Positions 18,893-28,325 of a stretch of DNA of 64,000 bases are shown piece by piece (position 1 is the first letter of the stretch; each line of letters starts with the position of its first letter). A program made the translations under genes and the position numbers. The notes beneath the pieces were generated by a model. The model made no database searches. It was given only the letters and a program-made list of their open reading frames with translations, and was not told the origin of the DNA. Origin of the DNA: Candidatus Gastranaerophilales bacterium (GTDB lineage Bacteria > Cyanobacteriota > Vampirovibrionia > Gastranaerophilales > Gastranaerophilaceae); assembly GCA_944323395.1 (NCBI GenBank), contig CALUSI010000002.1, positions 175,924 to 239,923 of the forward strand, read 5' to 3'.

Positions 18893-21003
18893 TATTGAAT
18901 CTCTTTTATTCTTGTTAGAGCATAGTTTTTATAATCATTATCTTCATCTGTCATATCAATATACTTTTGATAATTTTCTTTTGCCGATTGATAATTGTTT
19001 AACGCATCATAATCTACACCCAATGAATAATATGCGATTATCATATCAGGTGCGTATTTTAAAGTTGATTTATAGTCTGCAATTGCTTTTTGATAATTAT
19101 TCAAAGCATCAAATGACATGGCTCTATAATAATATACCGTTGCATTTGTCGGTGTTAATTTTAAAACTTTATCAAATAAACTGATTGCTTCATTATATTT
19201 TTTTTCATCATACATTTGAATAGCTTGTGCAAGAATACCTTCAGTTTGTTTTGCCGAAATATAGTCTGAAAGTTCTTTAGCTTTTGTATTAGATGGATTT
19301 TTTGTCAGAGCAATTTGTATATATTGGTTTGCTTGTTCAAAATTGTTTTGATTTGCATATATTGAAGCAATATAGAATGGAAGATCACTATTATTTGAAT
19401 CTAAATTCATTGCTTTTTTATAGAATTCTATAGCTTTGTCATTATTTTTTAAAGATTGATAAGATGCTGCAATCCCTATTAACGAATCAACAGTTGCAGG
19501 AGTTATTTTCATATATTCAGATATAGCACCTTGATAATCTCCGCTTTGAAATGCAGAGGACGCTATTGTATATTTATTTGATGCAAATTCTTTTGCGATT
19601 ATATCAAATTGTTTTTTTACGAGTTCATTATCAGGAGCAATTGCTCTTGCTTTTTGAATAATTGAATATGCATCAGCATAATTTTTCTTTTGTCTGTATG
19701 CTTGCGATAAGTTTATATAAGCATCAATTTTTGAATTATCAAGTTTTATAGTTTGTAAGTAATAAACAATAGCATCATCAATTTTATTTGCCTTATGAAG
19801 TTCATAGGCAAATTCGTAGTATGAATTTGCATCCATTGGACTATTTTGTACATTTTTATATAAGAATGCAAGAACATCTTCAACAGGCATAGTATCTTTT
19901 AATAAATCAAATAATTCTGCTTTTGCTGTTAAATTTTTTGGATCCATGTTTAATACATTTTTATACTGTGCAATTGCATCTTCATTTCTTCTCAACTCTT
20001 TTAAGCATTGAGCTTTATAAAGCATTACATTCGTGTTATGTGGCTGCGCTTGAAGAATTGAATTATAGGTATTTAAAGCTAAATCATACTTTTTTTGTTC
20101 TTGATATAAAGTTCCAATATTTATTTTTGTATTAATATTGGAAGGATTTAGCGCTTCAGCTTTTTGATATTCTGCCAAAGCTTCAGCATATCTTTTTTGT
20201 TTTTGATATACAACACCAAGATTAGCGTGTGCTTCAGCATCTTTAGGTGATTCATCAACTTTCTTTTGCCATATTCTTTCTAAAGAAATCAGAATATCAT
20301 CTCTTTCCGCAGATGAATCAAGCACATAACTATATTCTTTTAAAGATTCTGAAAAATTATTCAATTGTTCGTATGTTCTAGCCAGTTTTAAATGAATATC
20401 TGTATTATTAGTCTCAATAGCAAGTGCATTTTTATAGAATATAATAGCTTTTTCAGGTCTATTAAAAATTTTATATATGTCACCTATTGCACAATTTGCT
20501 TCTACTTTATAATTTGGACTATTTAATAATTGATAATAATCATAAGCAGCAGCAGCAAACTCTCCTTTTGTCCTTTGGGTTTTTGCTAAGTTTAGTCTTT
20601 CATTATCAGATATTTGTTTTTTTTCAATAATAGATAGATTTTTTTCAGTTCCAGCAATTACTTGAGCTGAAGCAAAAGAGCTGTCTGAAAAGTATTTGGT
20701 AAAAAATAAAGCAGACTTTAAATCAGATATGGCTTTATCTGTTGCTTTTACAGTGTTATTGTAATATTCAGCTCTCATATTGTATGCATTTGATAAGCCA
20801 ATTATAGAAGAAGCATCATGTGAATTTGTACGTATCGCTTTTTTAAACTCATTAATCGCGCTTGAATACTGTGAATTATCCAAATATTTTAAACCTTGAA
20901 CATAATTAGGATTTTCTTGATAATTGTCATCATAAACTGTTTGCGCGTACAACGAATTCTGTATAAGAAAAAAACATATAAAAAGCCACAAAACTTTTTT
21001 CAT
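18892..21003 (-). CDS. Large TPR-repeat protein with signal peptide
   Basis: 703 aa, exported: hydrophobic signal residues 3-17 ending in LYAQ, with a likely cleavage after residue 20. The rest is a continuous superhelix of about 16-17 tetratricopeptide repeats; W/Y/L/G/A/F/A/P TPR positions recur every 34 residues (for example AEALAEYQKAEALNPSNINT and AISLFDKVLKLTPTNATVYY). It has no membrane anchor or lipobox. A periplasmic scaffold is the natural reading. It is the first gene of an operon with dusB; no promoter was identified with confidence in the AT-rich region beyond 21003. Confidence 0.8.
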   Translation of the reverse strand: MKKVLWLFICFFLIQNSLYAQTVYDDNYQENPNYVQGLKYLDNSQYSSAINEFKKAIRTNSHDASSIIGLSNAYNMRAEYYNNTVKATDKAISDLKSALFFTKYFSDSSFASAQVIAGTEKNLSIIEKKQISDNERLNLAKTQRTKGEFAAAAYDYYQLLNSPNYKVEANCAIGDIYKIFNRPEKAIIFYKNALAIETNNTDIHLKLARTYEQLNNFSESLKEYSYVLDSSAERDDILISLERIWQKKVDESPKDAEAHANLGVVYQKQKRYAEALAEYQKAEALNPSNINTKINIGTLYQEQKKYDLALNTYNSILQAQPHNTNVMLYKAQCLKELRRNEDAIAQYKNVLNMDPKNLTAKAELFDLLKDTMPVEDVLAFLYKNVQNSPMDANSYYEFAYELHKANKIDDAIVYYLQTIKLDNSKIDAYINLSQAYRQKKNYADAYSIIQKARAIAPDNELVKKQFDIIAKEFASNKYTIASSAFQSGDYQGAISEYMKITPATVDSLIGIAASYQSLKNNDKAIEFYKKAMNLDSNNSDLPFYIASIYANQNNFEQANQYIQIALTKNPSNTKAKELSDYISAKQTEGILAQAIQMYDEKKYNEAISLFDKVLKLTPTNATVYYYRAMSFDALNNYQKAIADYKSTLKYAPDMIIAYYSLGVDYDALNNYQSAKENYQKYIDMTDEDNDYKNYALTRIKEIQ

Positions 21004-21183
21004 AACGACTAGTCTCCTTAATGTTATATATATTCTATAACAACAATAAGAATATGGGTATAGTAAAAGAGAATAATTATTTTATATTAGAGGTGAAATT
21101 AAATGATTAATAAAAAGGGAAAATTATTATTATAAGTATAAAATGGTAAGAAATATGAAGTAATAAAAAAAATTAAAAAAAAA

Positions 21184-21192
21184 TGTTATAAT
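21184..21192 (+). promoter_or_regulatory. Extended -10 promoter of the hydrogenase operon
   Basis: TGTTATAAT at 21184-21192, preceded only by A-rich sequence with no clear -35 box. Predicted transcript start near 21199; AGGAG at 21224-21228 is the ribosome binding site. The rest of 21004-21183 shows nothing identifiable beyond A/T runs. Confidence 0.45.
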
Positions 21193-21234
21193 TTGAGAAA
21201 AAGGAAATTAATAGACAAAGAATAGGAGTAAATG

Positions 21235-21726
21235 ATGAGTGCAGGGTCTTCTGTAATAAGCACTACAAAGTTGGATGAAATTATCCAATCATTCGGTGGT
21301 AAAAAGTCTAATTTAATTGCAATTTTGCAAAAAGTTCAAGAAGTATATCGTTATTTACCAGAAGATGCAATGATTTATATTGGTAAAAAGATAGAAGGAT
21401 TGTCACCCGCAACAGTTTTTGGGGTGGCAACTTTTTATGCACAATTTTCATTGGAGCCAAAAGGTAAATATGAAATTAAAGTTTGTGATGGAACAGCATG
21501 CCATGTTAGAGGTTCAATGCCGGTTTTAAATGCTATTAGAGCGAAACTTAATATGAAAGACAAACAACTTACGAGTGAAAATGGTTTATTCTCTCTAGAA
21601 ACAGTAAGTTGTTTAGGTGCTTGTGGGTTAGCTCCTGTAGTTGTTATCAATGATAAAGTATATCCTCAAATGACTTCAGATGCTATCACTATAATATTAG
21701 ATACCTTAATAAAGGAAGATAAATAA
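21235..21726 (+). CDS. hydC: Electron-bifurcating hydrogenase gamma subunit, NuoE-like [2Fe-2S] protein
   Basis: 163-aa thioredoxin-like ferredoxin subunit of NADH/ferredoxin-linked complexes. VCDGTACHVRGS near residue 84 and SCLGACGLAPVV near 124 give the four cysteines of the [2Fe-2S] cluster. The helical N-terminus (ILQKVQEVYRYLPEDAMIYI) is typical of NuoE/HndA. I prefer the ATG at 21235 over the adjacent one at 21232 because AGGAG then has a six-base spacing. Its stop overlaps the hydB start by one base. The symbol follows the Thermotoga HydABC convention. Confidence 0.9.
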   Translation: MSAGSSVISTTKLDEIIQSFGGKKSNLIAILQKVQEVYRYLPEDAMIYIGKKIEGLSPATVFGVATFYAQFSLEPKGKYEIKVCDGTACHVRGSMPVLNAIRAKLNMKDKQLTSENGLFSLETVSCLGACGLAPVVVINDKVYPQMTSDAITIILDTLIKEDK

Positions 21727-23588
21727 TGGAAAAAACAAAATTGAACATTAATATGCAAAATGAACAAGATAAAGCAAAAGATTTAATTAAATCTCAAGGT
21801 TTAAGAGTGTTAGTTTGTGCCGGCACAGGTTGTGTTGCTAATGGTTCTTTGAAGGTAATTGAAAAATTCAAAGAATTAGGTGCAAATGTATCAATTTTAA
21901 CTCAATATGACAAAATGACAGTTGTTCCGACAGGTTGTCATGGATTTTGTGAACAAGGAGTTCTAGTTGTTATTCCTGATATGAAAATCACTTATGTAAA
22001 AGTAAAAGAAAGTGATGTAGAGGAAATTTTTGAAAGTCATATTAAAAATAACAAGCCTGTTGAAAGGCTAATGTATGTTGATCCTAAAACACATCAACGT
22101 GTTCCTGACGACGAACATATTAATTTTTATGCAAAACAAACAAGAACAGCACTTGCAAATTGCGGTAATATAAATGCTGAAAGCATAGATGAAGCTATCG
22201 CCGTAAGAGGATATGAAGCATTAGCAAAAGTTATTGAAGAAAATAATCCTGATAAGGTCATAGAAACAATTGAGGAATCAGGTTTAAGAGGTAGAGGTGG
22301 CGGAGGTTTCCCCACCGGAAGAAAATGGAAATTTACGGCTGCAAACAGAGGCGGTAAATCATATATTGTTTGTAACGGAGATGAAGGTGACCCGGGCGCA
22401 TTTATGGATAGAAGTGTTATGGAAGGTGACCCTCATAAACTTCTTGAAGGTATGGCTATAGCAGCATTTGCTATTGGCGCTGATGAAGGTTATATCTATG
22501 TAAGAGCTGAATATCCTTTAGCAATTAAACGTTTAAGAAAAGCAATAAAAGATGCAGAAGAAAGAAACTTCTTAGGCAAAAATATTATGGGAAGTAACTT
22601 CTCTTTAGATATTCATATTAAAGAAGGGGCAGGTGCTTTTGTTTGCGGTGAAGAAACAGCATTAATTGCTTCTATTGAAGGTGAAAGAGGAATGCCAAGA
22701 CCAAAACCGCCATTCCCGGCAAATAAGGGTTTATTTGGCAGACCAACTTTGATAAACAACGTAGAAACACTAGCAAATGTACCTGTTATTATATTAAAAG
22801 GTGCTGATTGGTTTTCACAAATGGGAACAGCAACTTCAAAAGGAACAAAAACATTTGCATTAACAGGTGATGTAAATAATACAGGTTTGATAGAAGTTCC
22901 AATGGGTACAACTTTAAGAGAAATCATTTTTGATATCGGTGGTGGTATGAGAGATGGTAAAAAATTTAAAGCTGTTCAAATCGGTGGTCCATCAGGAGGC
23001 TGCTTAACAGAAGAACATCTTGATATTCCGATGGACTATGATAACTTAATCAGAGCAGGTGCAATGGTTGGTTCAGGCGGACTTGTTGTAATGAGTGATA
23101 AAACTTGTATTGTTGAAGTTGCAAGATTCTTTATGAATTTTACTCAACATGAAAGTTGCGGAAAATGTGTACCTTGCAGAGAAGGTACAAAAAATCTATT
23201 GAAAATACTTGAAAAGATTGTTGCCGGCAAAGGTGAAATGAAAGATTTGGATGAGTTAGAAGAATTGGCTCATGTAGTAAAAGACGGTTCATTATGCGGA
23301 CTTGGTAAAACAGCTCCAAATCCTGTACTTTCAACATTAAAATATTTTAAAGATGAATATATTGCTCACATAAAAGACAAAAAATGTCCTGCCGGAGTTT
23401 GTACAGCAATGAAGAAAGTTGTAATAAATGAAGACTTATGTCGTGGTTGTACAAAATGTGCAAGAGTTTGTCCTGTTGGTGCTATTGAAGGAACTGTAAA
23501 AAATCCGCACCATATAAATCAGGAAAAATGTATTAAGTGTGAAGCTTGTTTGACGAATTGTCCGTTCAGAGCAATAGTCTTAGAGTAA
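21726..23588 (+). CDS. hydB: Electron-bifurcating hydrogenase beta subunit, NuoF-like flavoprotein
   Basis: 620 aa. Domain order: N-terminal thioredoxin-like [2Fe-2S] domain (about 25-125; CAGTGC and PTGCHGFCEQG). Then the NuoF core: GLRGRGGGGFPTGRKW near 188 for FMN/NADH, NGDEGDPGAFMDRSVM near 218, and the cluster motif ESCGKCVPCREGT near 478 with its later cysteine in GSLCGLG. Last, a C-terminal two-[4Fe-4S] ferredoxin (CRGCTKCARVCPVGA, CIKCEACLTNCP). This long form is characteristic of bifurcating hydrogenases, where the flavin splits electrons between NAD and ferredoxin. Coupled to hydC by TAATG and 18 bases before hydA. Confidence 0.93.
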   Translation: MEKTKLNINMQNEQDKAKDLIKSQGLRVLVCAGTGCVANGSLKVIEKFKELGANVSILTQYDKMTVVPTGCHGFCEQGVLVVIPDMKITYVKVKESDVEEIFESHIKNNKPVERLMYVDPKTHQRVPDDEHINFYAKQTRTALANCGNINAESIDEAIAVRGYEALAKVIEENNPDKVIETIEESGLRGRGGGGFPTGRKWKFTAANRGGKSYIVCNGDEGDPGAFMDRSVMEGDPHKLLEGMAIAAFAIGADEGYIYVRAEYPLAIKRLRKAIKDAEERNFLGKNIMGSNFSLDIHIKEGAGAFVCGEETALIASIEGERGMPRPKPPFPANKGLFGRPTLINNVETLANVPVIILKGADWFSQMGTATSKGTKTFALTGDVNNTGLIEVPMGTTLREIIFDIGGGMRDGKKFKAVQIGGPSGGCLTEEHLDIPMDYDNLIRAGAMVGSGGLVVMSDKTCIVEVARFFMNFTQHESCGKCVPCREGTKNLLKILEKIVAGKGEMKDLDELEELAHVVKDGSLCGLGKTAPNPVLSTLKYFKDEYIAHIKDKKCPAGVCTAMKKVVINEDLCRGCTKCARVCPVGAIEGTVKNPHHINQEKCIKCEACLTNCPFRAIVLE

Positions 23589-23606
23589 TAGAATAAGGAT
23601 AGAATT

Positions 23607-25358
23607 ATGACAGATAATAAAACATTATTTATAGACGGAATGGAAGTTGAATTTTCTGATGAACCTAATTTGTTAGAAGTAATAAGAAAAGCAGGCTTAA
23701 ATGTTCCAACATTTTGTTACCGTCCTGATTTAACTTCGTTTGGTGCTTGCCGTATGTGTGTTGTTGAAATTGAAGGACGAGGTATTCAATCATCTTGCAC
23801 AATGCCTCCTGAAGCAGGTTTGAAAGTTCATTTAAATACTGATCGCGTAAGGAAAATTAGAAAAACAGTTTTAGAATTATTATTGGCAAATCATAAATGT
23901 GAATGTTTGACTTGTGATAAATCAGGTAATTGTGAACTTCAAAAGTATGCAATGGAATATGGTATTACAGATATTAGATTTCCCAAACTTGAAAAAGAAG
24001 ATTATTTGCCTGTTGATGATTATAATCCTTCTATTGTTAGAGATCCTTCAAAATGTATATTGTGCGGTGCTTGTGTAAGAGCTTGTTCTGAATTTCAAGG
24101 TCACAGTGTACTCGGATTTGTAAACAGAGGCTCTAATACAAGAATAGAACCTATGAACGGTAGATTTTTAAGCCAGGTAGATTGTGTATTCTGCGGACAA
24201 TGTCAAGCAGTTTGTCCTACAGGTGCTTTAACAATAAAATCAAGTATAGATGCTGTTTGGGAAAAAATAAATGATTCAACAAAAAAAGTTGTAGTTCAAA
24301 TAGCACCATCTGTTAGAGTTGCATTAGGTGAAGAATTTAACTTAGAGCCCGGTGAAAATACAATTGGCAAAATATATGCTGCAGCAAGAAGATTAGGGTT
24401 TAACTTGATTTTTGATACTAATTTTTCTGCTGATTTAACAATAATGGAAGAAGCTAACGAATTTGTTCAAAGATTAACAAAAGGTGAAAAGTTGCCTTTA
24501 TTTACATCTTGCTGTCCTGCTTGGGTAAGATATTTGGAAACTCAACATCCTGAATTACTTTCTCATTTATCAACTTGTAAGTCTCCACAAGGCATGTTGT
24601 CTCTTGTATTAAAGGAATTTTTGCCAAAATATTATGAAGGTTATAAAAAAGAAGATATTGTTGTAGTTTCAATTATGCCTTGTACTGCGAAAAAATATGA
24701 AGCAATAAGAGAACAATTAATAAATCAAACTGATTTTGTTCTTACTACAAAAGAATTTGCAAAAATGATAAAAGCAGCAGGTATTGATTTTAGAAAGTTA
24801 AAAGAAGAAGAAGCAAATTCTCCATTTGGACAATATACCGGTGCTGCAACTATTTTTGGAGCGTCAGGCGGTGTTGCGGAAGCTGCAGTAAGAACAGCAT
24901 ATAACATGGTAACTGGTGAAGAACTTTCAAATGTGGATATTAAAACCTTAAGAGGTGTCGATGCTAAATCAAGAACAAAAGATTTAGTTGTTGATATAAA
25001 AGGTACATCTGTTAAAGTTAGAGTTGTATCTACATTAAAAGAAGCTGAAAAATCCTTAAAAGAAATTAAATCAGGAACATCTGATTTTCATATTCTGGAA
25101 GTAATGGCTTGTCCTGGCGGTTGTGTAAACGGTGGTGGCCAACCAATCAGCTGTTCTGATTCTTCTATTAAAGAAAAAAGGGCAGAAGGCTTATATGAAG
25201 AAGATAGAAACTTGGAATTCAGACGTTCACATCAAAATCCTGACATTATAAAACTTTATAATGAATGTTTAGGAGGTAAACCAGGTAGTGAAATTGCACA
25301 TCATCTGTTGCATACTACATACTCTGATAAATTCAAAGGTTCTTATAAGGATATTTAA
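23607..25358 (+). CDS. hydA: [FeFe]-hydrogenase catalytic subunit
   Basis: 583 aa. Reduces protons to H2 (or the reverse). N-terminal [2Fe-2S] domain with C37, C48, C51, C64; a His-Cys [4Fe-4S] site near 96-109; two [4Fe-4S] clusters at 150-160 and 193-203. The H-cluster is complete: L1 TSCCPAW at 300-306, L2 MPCTAKKYE at 357-365, L3 EVMACPGGCVNGGGQP at 498-513. The residue order matches group A bifurcating enzymes. With hydC and hydB it should re-oxidise NADH and the ferredoxin reduced by KorAB. The maturases HydE, HydF and HydG are not in this window. Confidence 0.96.
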   Translation: MTDNKTLFIDGMEVEFSDEPNLLEVIRKAGLNVPTFCYRPDLTSFGACRMCVVEIEGRGIQSSCTMPPEAGLKVHLNTDRVRKIRKTVLELLLANHKCECLTCDKSGNCELQKYAMEYGITDIRFPKLEKEDYLPVDDYNPSIVRDPSKCILCGACVRACSEFQGHSVLGFVNRGSNTRIEPMNGRFLSQVDCVFCGQCQAVCPTGALTIKSSIDAVWEKINDSTKKVVVQIAPSVRVALGEEFNLEPGENTIGKIYAAARRLGFNLIFDTNFSADLTIMEEANEFVQRLTKGEKLPLFTSCCPAWVRYLETQHPELLSHLSTCKSPQGMLSLVLKEFLPKYYEGYKKEDIVVVSIMPCTAKKYEAIREQLINQTDFVLTTKEFAKMIKAAGIDFRKLKEEEANSPFGQYTGAATIFGASGGVAEAAVRTAYNMVTGEELSNVDIKTLRGVDAKSRTKDLVVDIKGTSVKVRVVSTLKEAEKSLKEIKSGTSDFHILEVMACPGGCVNGGGQPISCSDSSIKEKRAEGLYEEDRNLEFRRSHQNPDIIKLYNECLGGKPGSEIAHHLLHTTYSDKFKGSYKDI

Positions 25359-25378
25359 GTATAGATATTACTTAGATT

Positions 25379-25420
25379 AAAAGAAGTCATTAACATTTTA
25401 GTTAATGATTTCTTTTATTT
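25379..25420 (+). terminator. Terminator of the hydrogenase operon
   Basis: A 14-pair stem (AAGAAGTCATTAAC pairing with GTTAATGATTTCTT, one G-T pair), six-base loop, then TTTATTT. Confidence 0.8.
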
Positions 25421-25435
25421 GGGTAGTATATAAAT

Positions 25436-26719
25436 ATGCTAAATTTAAAGAATGAGTATCTTAATAATGTTAAGCTTTGTCAAGTGCTTGAGTATGGAAA
25501 ATCCAGAATATTTTCTGGACCAATTCTTTTATATATCATTATAAATATTTTACTTTTATATCTAGTTTATTTGTTTAATCTTTTACCATCTTATATTCTA
25601 AAACTAGTTATATTTTTTACTGTAATTGTTTATATTTTATTTTTTGTAATACGTATAATAATTATTTTAACAAGCAAATCATTATTACCGGCAATTAATG
25701 ATACTCCTAATCTTGAATATGATTCAATTTCAGACGGTATTGGAGTAGATATTATAAAAATAATACTTGGTAAAAATCTTATAAGACTTGTGGATACAAA
25801 GTATTCAGATAGTGATTATAACAAGCAAGATGGAACTTTACTTTTTTTTATACAGCTATTAAGAAATGAATTAATTCAAAAATTGGGATATATTATTCCC
25901 TACATTAGACTTGTTGATATATCTATTGCAAATAAGAATGAATGCCAAATATTAGTAAGGAATAATATTAAAGTAGCTTTTAATGTATACCCAAATTTAA
26001 TTTGTATTGACCAAATTCCTTCTGATTTTAGTAAAGAATGTATTACAGAAAATTATATTATTTTTGATAAACCTGTATATTGGGTAAAAGAAGCAGACAT
26101 TCCTTATAATTTTGAAGGAAATAAATTTAACTCAATAAGAATAATATATGATGTATTAAAGTCTATATGTATAAAAAATGCTGATGAAATTTTGCGAATA
26201 TCAGATTTATATAAATTATTGCAAAAATCTGAAAAAGTATATAAAAATGATTTTAAATTTATTGATAAAAAGAGTATCAATAGAAAATTTATAATGACTA
26301 TGTCTAATCTTATAAAGGAAAATATCTCTGTTAAAGATTTTATAAAATTTGTTCTTCTTTATAATGAATATTATTTAGAGCAAGAAGCAGATAAAATAAG
26401 TGAGAAAATCAGGTTAGATATTAGTTATAGAACACAAATCACTAATAGATATGCAAAAGAAAATTATATATTAGGTTATGAATTATCAAATGAAACATAT
26501 AAAGATATTATAGAGTGTAAATCATATAATCAAGAAAAAACAATAATAAATAAACTATTAAACAAAATTGATAAAAGAGCTAATAACTTGATTATCTGCA
26601 ATAAAGAAGTCAGATTGAAATTATATAAAATAATAAACGAAGTTTTTATAAATACAGAATTGATAGCATATAATGAAATACTAAAAAATATAGAAATAAA
26701 GACTATAGATATTATATAA
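25436..26719 (+). CDS. Orphan FlhA/SctV cytoplasmic-domain (FHIPEP C-terminal) protein on two membrane helices
   Basis: 427 aa. Residues 26-47 and 53-79 are membrane helices; the rest is soluble. From about residue 100 it follows the cytoplasmic domain of flagellar FlhA and type III secretion SctV in order: GKNLIRLVD (112-120, family GYGLIPLVD), LRNELIQKLGYIIPYIRLVD (142-161, family RRQLAxELGxVxPxVRIRD), ISVKDFIKFV (297-306, family VSIRDLxTIL), and the ending NLIICNKEVRLKL ... AYNEILKNIEIKTIDII (family LLVSPxxRxxL ... SYNEIPxxxxIxxxG). The eight-helix export gate of FlhA, including the FHIPEP signature, is missing. There are no flagellar or secretion genes around it. Function unknown; similarity judged by eye. 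Confidence 0.75.
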   Translation: MLNLKNEYLNNVKLCQVLEYGKSRIFSGPILLYIIINILLLYLVYLFNLLPSYILKLVIFFTVIVYILFFVIRIIIILTSKSLLPAINDTPNLEYDSISDGIGVDIIKIILGKNLIRLVDTKYSDSDYNKQDGTLLFFIQLLRNELIQKLGYIIPYIRLVDISIANKNECQILVRNNIKVAFNVYPNLICIDQIPSDFSKECITENYIIFDKPVYWVKEADIPYNFEGNKFNSIRIIYDVLKSICIKNADEILRISDLYKLLQKSEKVYKNDFKFIDKKSINRKFIMTMSNLIKENISVKDFIKFVLLYNEYYLEQEADKISEKIRLDISYRTQITNRYAKENYILGYELSNETYKDIIECKSYNQEKTIINKLLNKIDKRANNLIICNKEVRLKLYKIINEVFINTELIAYNEILKNIEIKTIDII

Positions 26720-26773
26720 ATATATTGACAAAGAAAATCTATTGAGTTAACCTTGAGAAAAACAAGGGATACT

Positions 26774-26863
26774 ATGTTATATTTTAACAAACAAATGATG
26801 ATGAATATGATGATGCAAATGCAAGGCTTAGAGTCAGGCAGTCATTATTTGTTGCGAATGTGA
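26774..26863 (+). CDS. Methionine-rich 29-aa small ORF
   Basis: ATG at 26774, four bases after an AAGGGA ribosome binding site, stop TGA at 26861. The peptide has nine methionines in 29 residues, with the core QMMMNMMMQMQGLESG, and no hydrophobic anchor. It sits between the FlhA-like gene and a terminator. Met clusters can bind Cu(I), or the RNA may be what matters; neither is shown. It is too short to be secure as a gene. Confidence 0.4.
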   Translation: MLYFNKQMMMNMMMQMQGLESGSHYLLRM

Positions 26864-26883
26864 ACCTCGTTAAAATAATTTAG

Positions 26884-26912
26884 AAGCTGCCTTATAAATA
26901 GGCAGCTTTTTT
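26884..26912 (+). terminator. Intrinsic terminator
   Basis: AAGCTGCC (26884-26891), nine-base loop, GGCAGCTT (26901-26908) and a T-run. It ends the transcript that carries the FlhA-like gene and the Met-rich ORF. Confidence 0.85.
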
Positions 26913-26942
26913 AGTTTAGAGTAAATAAGTATAGAGGTCACA

Positions 26943-28325
26943 ATGATTAAGGTAAATAACTATAATAATTTAAAAAATAACAATAACTCAAATAAAAGAC
27001 AGAAAAATATATCTTTTAAAAGTACAGCAGCATTAAGTGGTGCAGCTAAGATTGCAGATATTTTTCTAAAATCTCAAGAAAATTTATCTTCAACCAGATT
27101 TATTCAAGATACAGCAACAAATTGGGCACCTAAAGCTATCTTTGCCAGAAGTAAAGCTGATTTTGCTGAAATGTCTTTTTTAGAATTTCTTGAATCGGGA
27201 ATATTTTATTTTGCATCTCCTATTTTAGGGGAAAAATTATTTAGGAATAAAATATTTAAAAATATACTGCCAACATCATTAAAAGATAAAGTAAATGAAC
27301 AAATTCCAAAAACAGTTGAACAAATTGCATCAAATTCAGCAATTAGTGACGAAGTAAAAAAACGTGCAATTTCAACAAAAGCAGGTATTGTTTTAGCTTG
27401 TGCTGCAATTCCAATTGCTGAATATACATTGAGTTTTGCAAAAAATCTTTTCACCTTAAAGACATTCAAAAAAAGTAATTTTAATAATATAGCTAATTTA
27501 GATAAAACACATAAAGAAACAGAAGATAAAGAACAACAAAAAAGAGTTGAAGAAAATTCTAAAAAACAGCTAAAAAAGGCTTTAATATTATCCGGAGTCG
27601 GTGTTGCTTCAGGGGTTGCATTAGCATTAAACGGACATAAATCAGATCTGTTGCAGAATGTAAGTAAAACTATACTTGAACCTGGTAAAACAGCTGCAAA
27701 AATGGTAAGTAAGGCCGGAATAAAATCAGAAAAAGTTTCAAATGTATTAAGCAAGTTCAGTTTGGATTTTGCAAATAATAACGGTAAACTGGCACTTAGT
27801 AAAGGGCAATTGGCTCTTACAGCAATATTAGGTTTATTTGGATATTCTAAGGCGGCTGAAGATAGAGGAAAGCTTGACGTTGCTGAAGTTTGGACAAGAG
27901 TACCTTTGGTTGTTTTCTATACAATTTTTGGCGGTGAATTATTTGAAAAAGCTTTTACAAAAATATTAAAGAAGAATAATAAATTTTCAGATATATTATC
28001 TAAAACTACGGAAAACGGATTGAATCTTCCAACAAGAGCAGAACTGCCAAAATTAGCCGAAAAGATAGCTAAAGCAAGAAATACAAATCCTGCTAAAGAA
28101 CTTTCAAGATTAACAAAAGAAACAGCTTTTGTAAGTGCAGTACCATATGCTTTTAGTCTGCTTTTTATGGGGCTAACACTTTCTGCAATTACAAGATTAT
28201 GGACTCAATACAGATATAATCATCAACAAAAAAATGAAGCAAAAGATAAAATGAATTTTATTATATATGCAAAACAGCAGGCTCCTGAAATATTCAAAGA
28301 TATTGAACTAAATAATCAAACTTAG
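26943..28325 (+). CDS. Hypothetical membrane-type protein with N-terminal NISF motif, 460 aa
   Basis: Not recognised. The N-terminal 30 residues are Asn/Lys-rich and contain KNISFKSTAA near residue 23. The rest alternates basic helices with at least five moderately hydrophobic segments rich in Ala/Gly/Leu (around 80-100, 150-172, 214-230, 283-300, 320-340 and 400-420). No signal peptide or known domain is visible. The NISF motif recurs at the start of the 29377-29868 protein, suggesting a lineage-specific family or sorting tag. It is preceded by a terminator and followed after 14 bases by the alcohol dehydrogenase, which has its own promoter. Confidence 0.6.
   Translation: MIKVNNYNNLKNNNNSNKRQKNISFKSTAALSGAAKIADIFLKSQENLSSTRFIQDTATNWAPKAIFARSKADFAEMSFLEFLESGIFYFASPILGEKLFRNKIFKNILPTSLKDKVNEQIPKTVEQIASNSAISDEVKKRAISTKAGIVLACAAIPIAEYTLSFAKNLFTLKTFKKSNFNNIANLDKTHKETEDKEQQKRVEENSKKQLKKALILSGVGVASGVALALNGHKSDLLQNVSKTILEPGKTAAKMVSKAGIKSEKVSNVLSKFSLDFANNNGKLALSKGQLALTAILGLFGYSKAAEDRGKLDVAEVWTRVPLVVFYTIFGGELFEKAFTKILKKNNKFSDILSKTTENGLNLPTRAELPKLAEKIAKARNTNPAKELSRLTKETAFVSAVPYAFSLLFMGLTLSAITRLWTQYRYNHQQKNEAKDKMNFIIYAKQQAPEIFKDIELNNQT

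Noticed and set aside
25436..26719. A flagellar or type III secretion locus
   Set aside because: Only the FlhA-like cytoplasmic domain is present; no FliP/Q/R, FlhB, FliI, hook or filament genes anywhere in the window.
27206..27754. Minus-strand 182-codon ORF
   Set aside because: Mirror of the alanine/lysine-rich 460-aa gene, with no initiation signal or recognisable domain.
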